Positions 33,401 through 45,400 of a DNA stretch of 64,000 bases are shown here, piece by piece. Each line of letters opens with the position of its first letter. The stretch's first letter is position 1. The DNA is from Amoebophrya sp. A120 (taxonomy: Eukaryota > Sar > Dinophyceae > Syndiniales > Amoebophryaceae), in NCBI GenBank assembly GCA_905178155.1, contig CAJINV010000002.1, positions 4,527,538 to 4,591,537 of the forward strand. The letters run 5' to 3'. The notes below the pieces were generated by a model, which had not been told where the DNA came from, ran no database searches, and saw only the letters and a list, made by a program, of their open reading frames with translations. The position numbers were made by a program, and so were the translations under genes.

Positions 33401-36400
33401 GGTCACAAATCGGCAACGCAAATTTTCGAAAACGCACCTTGTCAATATGGAGAGGGGGGATTTTTCCTCACAATATTCGGAAGTGGGCGGTAAGCAGGGG
33501 CGCTACTGCTCCGCAAACACGCACAAGCTGTACGGGCTTTGGGAGCGCACGCTGGAACGTATCCCACTGGACATGAAAAATCCGTTCCTGATGGAGCGGC
33601 GCCAGTGGATCACGATGGGCATGCACCTCGGGGCAAGGATGCCGGTTCTGGACCTACACACCCACGACATTGGAAGGTACTATAACTTATGAGGAACATC
33701 ATGATCTTCAATGGCACTACGAGATGAGGACCAACAAGACAAAGGTCAAAGCAGTTTATTTCAAGTCCTCGCTGCACGAGCGGACTATTGAAATTGGTTT
33801 GTTTTGATGTGTAACATGTTAGAGGTTCCTTTTTTTCATCCAAATTACACAGGTACCACCAGTGGCACAATGACACCAGCAAGAAGCACCACTCTCTGTG
33901 GGGGCGCAGCCATGCGGTGGAGAAACAGAAGCACAAATCGCAAGCCATTGTCTTACAGCTTGGATGGCCATTAGATTTCTCTGTGGTGAATTTCCGTTGA
34001 TTTTAGGGGCCTGCAAGAGTTCGATAGTGGCTCCGCGAATATTCTTTCCCGCAAAGATCGACATCCACCCGATGAAGAAGCCGGGGCGACCTAACGCCCA
34101 AAAGGCTCCCGGTGGTGGCGGAATTTTTCCCGGGAAAAAAAACGGGATGGGGCGTCGCAGTGTGTAGCTGCATTGTCAGCGCCCTATCCCCCGGGTGATG
34201 AGTTGCGAAGTAGCTTCGCGTGGTTACTTTTTGTTTTGTGGGTGCTGCGGATGGTTTGCCGGGCTCGGTGGTTTGGGTCTGCCAGATGCTCTCCATAGCA
34301 TGGAGAGCATCTGGCAGCTCAAGTAGCACTCACAAAAAAATCATTGCCATAGCATGGCGTTTCGCTTTGAAAAGCAGCCCTTTCCCGATGGTGCTGTTGT
34401 TTTCCCCTTGTCTTTCTTGCCCAAAATTGAAACACGGAAGCTGAGAGTTGAAGCTGAATGATTCAAAGTCATGAAGCCACCAAACGACTCAACTTCAACA
34501 AAAAAGAAAAAAGTAGCCGCCTGCCAAGGGTGTTGCGTGGTGAGGATTTTCATCCAAACGGATTGACCCATGCCAGGGATCATAACGGGCGGGGCGACTT
34601 CTGTTTTTGCCTTCCATTTCGCAGACCACGACTACCCTGAAAGCCGAATGGTGACACAGGACCGCCTTCAAAAATCACTGGAAATTCACCGGCCTTAAAG
34701 CTAATGGGTGCCCAAGCTCTAAGCCATGCCCCGGAGAAACAGAAGCACAAATCGCAAGCAAAAACAGCCCTCCCCTTCTCGGTGCTGGAAACAAAACAGA
34801 AACAGAAAAAATCGCAATTTTGGAAATCCGTGAAATCTTGGTGGAGCGGAGGCAGTTCAAAGAAGGAAGACGAGGGGGCTATCAAAATGAAGAATCCCCC
34901 CACCCCATACTCAAACTAGAAATTTGTGATGCAGATTTGTGGCCACAAATCAGCTTTGTCATGCTAGAAGGGAAAAGAAGCGGACTGTAGGGCTGGTTGG
35001 AGTGGGAAAGCCTTGCATCATCAGCATGACAGGGGGGAGCTGGAAGTGGGAAACAGCATGACCAATTGCCTGCAAACGAGGCCACAACTGCGTCTCTTGT
35101 GCTTCTAGCTTTACAAGTCGATTTGTGTACTCAAATACAGCATAACAAATTTCGTTTTCGATATGGGAAGGAGGGATTTTTTCTTTTGATAGGGGCGGCC
35201 GGAGCTGCTTCAGAAACCGGGCCTGAGCATGACGGGGGCGAAGAGATAAAATCAACAACTCCTGTTGCTGGCGCGGGTAAAGAAGATCCTGCTCCCGCTG
35301 ATAGTAGTGGTAGTAGTGCAAGTACTACTAGTACTACGACCTCCACGAGCACCACAACTAGCAGGAGAAAGTACTTTCAGTTTTCCGACCCCGTGCAGGA
35401 CACCAGAGCGCAGCTTCTCATTTGGGTATCAACTGCAAAAATGTCTGGGTCTGGACACTTGTGATGCTGGGTGGCGTATCATGAGGAGGCCACAAGTGCT
35501 CGCTCAGCATGACAAGTTTCTGAGCTTCTAGGTGTAGTTGCCCGCTCTGCATGACAAACTGCGTTTCTGCATGACAGAAACATAAGGCTCTTGGGTAATG
35601 TGCATGACAGATTTAAGAGTCATGCGAGACAAGCATGACAAACTTGCAACCTTCCAGACCCAGACACTTTTGCAATGCATATTGGGAGGCGGAAGACGAG
35701 TCACTTGCAACAGCTCGCGCCCTCGTCCCGGCCGTGCCGCCGCCGTTTTGGGACGTGGTGTTTTTCAGCAAGCAGCTGGGACTAGTTGACGGGCTACAGG
35801 ATAAGGTCGGTGGTCTGTTCACCACACTGGGAGAGATGAAGACCAGTCTTCTCTACTCGTTGTGGGGGAACGTTCCCGTGCAGAGCTTGTTCGTTCCCCT
35901 CGCAGAAAAGCTGGACGAATTTCTGGTGAAATACACCCGGCTCAAGGGCTGGCTATGAATTGCAGCAAAAGCATCGTACTAGTACGAATTGCATGACAAA
36001 TTGGCTTAGCATTACAGATTGAATTTGTAATGCGGATATGCGTTACGAAAAAGATTTGTAATGCATAAACGCAATTGTTAGTACGAGCGCGATACTTTTG
36101 CAGTGCATACTGGCGGAGCTACTACGACGCGAAGCCGACCTCGATCATGGATTTGGTGGAGGACCCGGTGTATGCACTGCAAAAGTATCTAGTATGATTT
36201 GCATGACAAATTAGCTCAGCATGAAAAGGGGAATTTGTCATGCTGTTTTACCTTGGGATGGAGATTTGTAATGCATGACTGCGAAGATTACTACGAGTAT
36301 GATACTTTTGCAGTACATACTGTCCAGGCCAACTGCGACTTCGATGATGAGGACCGAAAAGTGTGTATCATTTGTAAAAACGCCTCCATCTTCCCAGAGT

Positions 36401-39400
36401 TGTAATGCAAATCTGCATGATGCTGAAAATGTTTCTCATGCGGAGACCCACGAGAAAGAGCTGTCTCTACTGGTGTTTTGAGATTTGTGATGCGCAAATC
36501 CGCACTGCGTGGTAGATCTGTGATGCTGCTGCACTAGCGAAACACGACTACCACATTGCGAGCCCAAAGAACTTGTTATGCGCAACAGCCAAACCTTGGC
36601 GCTTTGTCTAGCAGATTTCCCATCTTGACTTTGGGGTCGTGGGGACGTTTTTGCTCACCATAGTGCGCCAGCTGCTCCAATCTGAGCGTGCGAACTATGG
36701 CGTTCTCAACTGTTACGTGTTCAACTGTTACATGGTGGATTTGTGATGCAAGAATGGCAAACGTGAAAGGGGGAAGGTTGCGCCTGTAGCATTACAAATT
36801 CTGAACAAATTTAGGTGCTGTTTGGCCCTTCGCAAATTTGTCATGCGAAGCAGCTTGATCGTGTGGATGGTGATGGCATTTTTGCATGACAAATTCATGC
36901 AACAGCTGAGAGTGTAACGTTTGAGAACCCCATACGAACGGGATGCAGGTGAACCAGATGACCGACCCCGAGAGGCAGCAGATGAAGCAGGCGTTGACTG
37001 TCGATGCCAAGGAGGAGGCGCTGGAGGAGCAAGAAAGTTCGATGCAGCACTATTTCGACAGTACGGCCTATCCTACGCAAAAACGGCCCGACGACACCGT
37101 AGGCAAGATGGAAAATTTGCTTCACAGATCCGCAAGTCTTGGCTGTCGCGCATGACAAGTTTGGGCTAGAAGTAGTGTAGTAGTCCTCTTTACCTGCTGC
37201 TAGCGCAACAGCATTACGAATCGACTACCTTATCGTTATCCTAATTCGAGCATGACAAATCCCAAAACAGCGTTAGAGAATACTCCTCATGGGACTGTGT
37301 CGATGAGAAACTACCTGTTAGGTGTGCAGATTTGCATGACAACTCTGGGGAGGTGGGGACGTTTTTGCTCAGCATACGGCAAAGCAGCTGTTTATGGATG
37401 TGTCAGAGTTGAAATCGTGAAAGTTGAAATAGTTTGTCATGCATAAAATGGATGCCAGTTGGAACCCAGTTGCCAAGTGGCGCATGACAAACTTCGGCGG
37501 TCCCTAAATCCAGTTTGTCATGCTGTTTAGGCAAAGAAGAGCGATTTTCTCATGCTACTTTAGCAGCTCGATCTGTAACCCCAAACAGGCTGACAATCGG
37601 CCTCACTTGCCTGCTCTGCAACACACGTACCTCGGGTCATGCATTTTATGCATTACAAATTATTTCAACTTTGACGATTTCAAACCTGACGCTTCCATAC
37701 TATTTGAGCAAAATGACGTGTTGCGGGAGAGCGACAAGGTGCGGAGCGCGCGCGCCAGGGTGCTCATATGCATTCTTGCAAAAGTAATATCGTACTAGTA
37801 GAAATCGCATCACAAGTTTATTGGTCGGTATGAAAGATGGATTTTTTAATGCTGTGATTAGTGTACACTGATAGATCTGTCATGTTGCCTGATTGCCATT
37901 TTTACTACGAGTGCGATATTACTTTTGCAATGCATAGCTCAATAGCCAAAGCGAAAGCACCGCAGCTGCCGCGCAAGAGGCGGAAGACACACTGCAGGGG
38001 CGGAAGGAGCACCTCGCGCAGAGGGCTATGGAGTCGCTGCTGCCCCAGGGACCGGAGCGCTTGCGGGATTTTGTGGAAACCTTCCCGTTATGCTTTGCAA
38101 AAGTAAAAGTATCGTACTCCTAGTGGAAATTATCGCATTACAACTTCGGTCAGCATGACAAATGGAATTTGTCACGCTGTTTTACCTTGGGATGGAGATT
38201 TGTAATGCATGATTTCGATTACTCCGCGTGCGATACAACTTTTGCACAGGATACCCCTTCCGCCTCATTTTCCCGCACGGGATGGTGCTGGCCTGCTCCG
38301 CCGTGTATCACGAGGAAAAATCCCCCCTCCCCATATCGAAAAGGTACGCCGCAGAAAATTTGCAATGCTGACCTGCGACCACAAATCATCTCTGTCTTGC
38401 AATAGCAGGCAACATCACACTACATTCCGCCGCATTATGCAGGTGGTTTGTGATGCTGCTGAGCCTACAGCGCAGACGTGGTCTTTTATACTAAGCGCCT
38501 AGACCAAAACCTCGCCCCTGCGCAGGCTTGATATGGGTCCGCAGTCCTCTCCCGCAAGACAAAGCTGATTTGTGTACGCATTTCAGCAACAGAAATTTCC
38601 GTTTTGATATGGAGAGGTGGGATTTTTCACTTTGATACCGTGCCGGCGGTGTTCATCGACCGCGAGTCGGCCGACGGATCGGGACGTATCAAACAGAAAA
38701 AAATCGTCACGATCACTCATGCGCATTTTTGCAATGCAAAATTTTCTGTCATGCGTAAAAATGCATCACAGCCAAACTTCGTAACGGATTTCCTTCGTGT
38801 GTCTGCAATACAAGGAAAAGTTGTGATGCTAAAAACATTTGTAATGCAAAGCCTTCAATTTAGTGACTGTGGCAAACTCTGTTCTCTCCATAACACGGCC
38901 CAGGATCGCACTGCACAAAGTTTGGGACATGGACCTGGACACCGACGACATGGTACAGGCTTGGTCCCTATCAAATGTAAAAATGTCTGGGTCTGGAAGA
39001 ATGCAAGATTTGTGATGCAGCAGGTTTTCCATGACCCATCAGGTTTGGAATGCGAGACCCAACATGACAGATTTTTTGAGGTCTCTATCATGCCTTTCCT
39101 GCGTGAGAAACTCCCTCTCAACTTGGTCAAAAGCGGACAGCTTTTGGTACTCACGCAACACAGATCTATGCATCATTCAGATTTAGCATGACAAGTTCTA
39201 CCCTTCCAGACCCAGAGACTTTTGCACTTGATAGTCCCGCGCCTACGGCCCCATGGTGTACGAGGACCTACCGTTGGTTGCGGACCGACATATAAATTGC
39301 AAAAGCATCCTACTAGCATGAATTGCATTACAAATTTCCTCAGTACGAGAAATGGAATCTGTAATGGTGATTGACCTTATATCAAATGATAAAAGTACTC

Positions 39401-42400
39401 AACTCTATTTTTACTCATAGGGCAAAAAAAAAATTTTTTGAGTATATTTTTAGTTCAGAATTCAAGGCAGGCAGCATCGCCAAAGCGAAAAGGGACTCAA
39501 GGTAAGTTGCGGAATGGTCTACCTGTTGTGTGTTTTTCAATGATAATGCTGCTTTTAATTAATCTAGATCATCTGCAGGCTTAGCTATGTGATTAGCTAG
39601 ATAATCAAGTGTATTTTTGAACTAATATGAAACGATCTGAAGCCACAGAGCTTGAGAAGCATTGCCGGGAAGGACTTGCTGGGAGATCGCCGCGGGGTTT
39701 GACCAAGGAGGACCGCCTTCAAAAGCGGCCACATTCGTATTTGTGGTTGCAGACGAGGTAGTTGTGGATCCAGCAGCTGTGCGGATTCGGGCGAATCCGC
39801 TGGCCTCGTTCCTGATGAACTAGCTGCTCCGCCTCCGATCGGGTCCTGCGAGAGCTTTGGTGTAGCTGCTCCTCGGCAAAGTATCCTGCTGAAGACCTCC
39901 CAGCAAGTCTTCGTCGGCTGCTTCGGTCAAGCTCTTTAAGCTTGAGGGCTTTTATGATGAAAGTCGCTATATAGCTTTGAACTAGCTATTCACTTAGCTA
40001 AGCCTGCAGATCTAGCTAGTGAAACATGAATCAAAATGATAAGCAAACTCAAACCTTCAATTGCTCCAGGTGGATCCGGTGTCGCCAATCCCGAAGCATC
40101 TCCTCAGGAGATGCTTTGTTTTTAATAAATAAAAACCTACTCAAAATTTTTTTTTTTTGCCCTATGAGTAAAAATAGAGTTGAGTACTTTTCTAATGTGA
40201 TACCTTAGGGAAAAGACTTGTAATGCATATACTGCAATTACAACTACAAGAGCGATACTTTTGTACTGGATACGACACAAGCAGAAGCAAGCAGAAGCGG
40301 CGAGGGCAGCAGCTGCCTCGGCCCGCCAAGCGGAAGCGAAGGCTAAGCGCAAACTGTTGCTGAAGAGGAAAGTAAAAAATAAGAAGCGTCTTTCCCGGAA
40401 GCAAAACAAGTGGAAGGAAATTGCGAAGATATCAAATGTAAAAATGTCTGGGTCCGGAAGAATGCAACTTGTCATGCTAAAAAAATCTGAAGCATGCAAA
40501 AATCTGTGTTGCATGATTACCAAAAGTCGTCCAGTTTTGACCAAGTCGGGAGGGAGCTTCTCATGCAGGATAGGCATGAGAGAGATCGCACAGAATCTGT
40601 CATGCTAGGCCCTGCATTCCAGACCTCATGGGTCATGGAAAAGCTGCATGACAAAGAAGTCGCACACTCTTCCAGACCCAGACACTTTTGCATTTGATAG
40701 AAGAGAAATAAGAACAACTTCGTTGGCAAGGCCCTCCGCGGACTTCAGAGCCTCCGATCGTCCTTCCTATCAACTGCAAAAATGCCTGGATTTCTGGAAG
40801 GCTGCGAACTTGTGGCGCGTGTTGCGGATCATACAAAAATCTGCGTTGCATGACTTGCAAAAGGTCTCCATTTCTCGCCATGCCGAGAGGGCGTTTCTCA
40901 AGCAGAAAGGGCATCACCAGCACGCTGCAGAACCTGTGAAGATGCTAGGCCCTGCATTCCAGATTTATTGGCGGAGCTTGGAAAATAAACTGCATGACAA
41001 ATCTCGGAATCTTTGAGATAACCCAGGCATTTTTGCATTTGATACTTCCAACGCCTCCACAATGTCAATGACGACTATGTCTCAACGCGCCACATGAACT
41101 GGCACCGCAAGGGCCTTCAGATCGAAGAGCCGGAGGACGGTGCAGATGAAGATAATACGACCGCAGCGCCGTCGATGGACGACAAGGTAGTTGACGAACT
41201 GCAAAGTGAAAGTAATAGTGAAAAGAACGGGGAACAAGAGCAGAAAAGTGAAACAACCTCCTCGAGGACGACTGATAGGACAACAACCGGCGCAAATGAA
41301 AATGTTGGGGAGGCAGACGAGCTGGAAGCAGGGGCAGAAAATGAGAACACCTCCCCTGCAGCGAAAAATGAAACCTCGTCCACGGCCTCCGCCGTGTGGG
41401 CGGAAGGTCTCCGGCGCGGGGCGGAAGGCGCCGAAAAGATAAAGGGGCATGCCGAAGGGGCCGCCAGATATCTTCGTGACAAGGCCGGCGACTATCCTGA
41501 GTAAAAACGTACCCACACCAGAGTCAGGATGGGGATTTTGCAACACAAACCTAGGAGTTTTGTGAGTCACGCATGACAAGTTGCGCCCTGCAGTGTAGTG
41601 CAGGTTAGCAAGCGCAGCCGCATCACAGATTCATCTGCTCATCCTGTTCACAGCATCACAAATTCAAAAACGCTATTGGAAATGGCTCTCATGGGGATGC
41701 GCATTACAAATCTTCCTGTCTTCGCAAATCTGCACTACAACTCTGGCGTGGGGACGTTTTTACTCAGGATAGCGACGCCGTGCGGTCGCAACTGAGGGGG
41801 ATGCTGGGCAAAAAGGCCAAAAGGGGCATATAACCCGCTCAGGTCCTACAATCTCAAGCGTTACAATAGAATATGGAAATCTGTGATGCAAGAGTGCATG
41901 ATCTAGCCAAGTCTCATAGGATTGCGCATGGCAAGTTCATCCGGGGCCCCAAACCCCAAAACAATCTGCCGAAATTCGTATTGCAGAAAGTGCCACGCTC
42001 GGCGATTCTGTCATGCCGAGCGTGCAACACAAATTCCAGACTCTCTTGTAACGTTTGAGACTGTAACACCTGAGCAGGTTATAGGGCATCGCGCGGCTGT
42101 TCTCGTCCTGGCAAGCGAACCGGTACACGATCAAAGCTATGAATTTTTGCAAAAGTATCGTACAGTACTCGTGTAAATGCATTGCAAATTTTCTCAGCAT
42201 GAGAAATGAAATTTGTAATGCGGAGTTACCTCAAGGAAAAATAATTACGTACGAGTGCGATACTTTTGCACACGATCAACGCCAACGGGCGGCAGGCGAA
42301 AGAAAAAGTGTACTACCCCGTGTCCGAAGTGTGTGCAAAGAAAAAAGTGTTACAGTTACACATTCCATTGTGTTGCAAGCCCAGCATGACAGACAACCTC

Positions 42401-45400
42401 TGTCATGCCCGAAATGCTCCCGCGCTTCGTTCCATACATGTTTTCCCTTATGATCTCTGCATTGCAAGTTTTCTCTCTCATGCAGAGAAAATTTGTGTAT
42501 GCTGAATTGACAACACATGCGTAACTGTAACACTTTTTTCGTGGCATAAGGTGTGTGCGCCCTACTACCGCATGCGGCTGCAGCTATCCAGGAGGAAAAA
42601 ACACTTATCCTGATCCATTTTTTGCATGAAAAGCACTGGACTTCATGCATGTTTCGCATGACAAATTGGATCGGGTGGATCATGGTTTTTTTTTGTGGAT
42701 AGGAGCATGTGCGGGAACACAACTTTTACAACCATGACGACTTGAAGAAGAAGCGCGGCGCTGACGCTGGGGACCACTCCCGCGGCACATCTATGGCATT
42801 CTCAATCGTTACTACATTCTCAACTGTTACATAAATTTGTCATACAAAAGACTGCCTTAAGCCGCGAGATGATCAAGCTGTGCTTCGCATGACAAATCCC
42901 CGAGATCATGAGGCTAAACAGCATCGAGATCTGTGCGGCCAAAGCTGTGATGCGAAAACAGCAATCTTGCCTCTTTGACTGTTCTTGCCACTCTTGCATC
43001 GCAAATGCATGTAACAGTTGAGAATGTAACAGTTTAGAACGCCATAAAAACATCAACCGCAGGGCGAGAGGACGTCGACCCCTATCTCGCCGACGAATCC
43101 GCGGAGAGTGTGGAAGGGGACCTGAAAACGGAATTGCGCGGCTACAGGCTCACCAAATGTCGCAGTCGCGGAAGTAATCGGGTATCACAGGAAAAAGTGT
43201 TATCGTCAACGAAATTTGTGATGCAGTAAGAACGCATCAGAAAAGGTGCCCAAATTTGTGTTGCGTAGCATGCATGGAAGGCAAAACTTGCAATGCATAG
43301 CTGCCATCTGAGAAAACCGTTAACGTTAACACTTTTTTGTTCGATATCGGGTTGTGTACGAGCACAAACCCCTGGACCAAGCGTTGACGCAGGAGCAAAG
43401 TGCGGAGCTGCTGGAACAGGAGATCGAGATCATTGCAGCTGCGGAGGCGGTATCAAATGCAAAATAAAATGTCTGGGTCTGGGAGATTCTGAGACTTGTC
43501 ATGCACGTTTTACGTGAGCCATGATGTCTGTGATGCATGCCGTAGCATCACTGATTTTTCGAGGGGTTCTTGATGCCTATTTCGCATGACAAATGCCCTA
43601 ACCGCGTCGCAAAAATTACACTCCCTTTGTTATTCATGCAATACAATTTTTTTTGGAATCCAAATGCAGCATCGCAAGTTGCTTTGTTCCAGGCCCAGAC
43701 ATTTTTGCATTTGATAGGCGGTGGACGGCGACGAGTCGTTGTCAACAACATCAAACGAAACAATCAACCGCACCTGCACCATATCAAATGCAAAACTGTC
43801 TGGGTCTTGGAGATTGCGAGATTTGTCATGCTAGTGTGGCATGACTCTGAACTCTGTATTGCGTGGCCGCGAAGAGCTCCTCCTCCCTGTCATGCAAAAA
43901 CGTAGTTTCTCATGCGGAATACGCAACTCAGAACCAAGGAAAAAACTTGCCATGCTTGGCAGCGCATTATAGCGAGCTCACTATTCCCTTTCTTGCATCA
44001 CAAGTTTCCAGACCCAGACACATTTGCAATGCATACACCACTCCCCCTTGTGTTGACGACGCGAATAACTCCACGGACTGGATTTCTAGCCCCAGGTCGG
44101 CCGCCAAGACCCTGAAATATGCATTGCAAAAGTATCGCACTCGTTGTACTAATCGCAGTCGTGCATTACAATTAGTTTTTGCCAAGGTAAATCCGCATTA
44201 CAAATTTCATTTCTCATGCTGAGGAAATTTGTCATGCGATTTATACTAGCGCGGTACTTTTGCAGTGCATATGAAAGAGAGAGCCACGAACGCCGCCAAG
44301 GCGTTGATGAGCAAGGCAGGAGCCCTGAAAAATAAAGTGTTGAAGAAGGCCGGCACGAAACTGGAAGATATTTCCTTCGAACTTTCCCGCCTGCGGAAGC
44401 TGACGGCCACCAACATGACTGCCGCGGCCAAGGAAAAGCTACGGGCCGTGCTGGAGCACAAGGTCTTTGAGGAAGCGCACGACGCGCTGCACAACGGCAC
44501 GCAGAGGTTGCGACTCACCGGGCAGCAGGCGCGTGACATCGTGCTATCGACTGCAAATATGTCTGGGTCTGGAAGGAAGATGCAAGTTTATTTGTCATGC
44601 ACATTTTACATGACTCCTGATGTCTGTGATGCATGCCCCAGCGCCACAGATCTTGCGAGGGGGGGCTTCCTCAAGCCTATACCGCATGAGAAATGCCCTC
44701 TCGCCATGGGAAAAACTGGACCTACAGTGCTGTTCATGCAATGCAGATTTTTGTAGAATCCAAAGGGAGCATCACAAGTTGCATCCTTCGTCCAGACCCA
44801 GAAATATTTGCAATGCATACGTGCTGCAAAGCGGCAACTTCAGCTTTCTTGCGGACAAACTGGCCGCCATGCAGCAGGGCTTGAAGCAGGGCATATGCAA
44901 TGTAAATTTCCCGTACATGTACAAAATGCATGACAAATTTCGCTAAACTTGCAGTGTCCAACTTGTCATGCTAGACTAGGATTGAAGGCGAGTTTTGTCA
45001 TGCAGAGACTGCATTTGTACGTGTACGGGAAATTTACTGTGGATAGGGCACGCAGGGATACACCAGCAGTGCGCTCTATGGAAGCGTCAGGTTTGAAATC
45101 GACAAAGTTGAAATGATTTGCCATGCATAACATGGAAGGCATCAAGTGCCTGTCTTGCCAGGATGACAAGTGAGGCCGATTGTGAGCCTGTTTAGGGTTT
45201 GAGATAGAGCTGCGAAAGGAGCATGACAGAAGCAGTCTTGTGTGCCCAAACAGCATGACAAATTGGATTCCGGTGATCGAAAAAATTGTCATGCGCCGCT
45301 TGATAAGTGGGCATCCTACGGGTATCGGTTTTAAGCATGGCAAACTATTTCAACTTTGACGATTTCGATCCTGACACCCCCATACGCTCCTGAAGTTCCA

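Noticed and set aside
33681-33807. The stretch EEHHDLQWHYEMRTNKTKVK as an exon
   Set aside because: It is open for about 40 codons but lies inside the GT-AG intron and reaches a stop; skipping it gives the frame that continues downstream.
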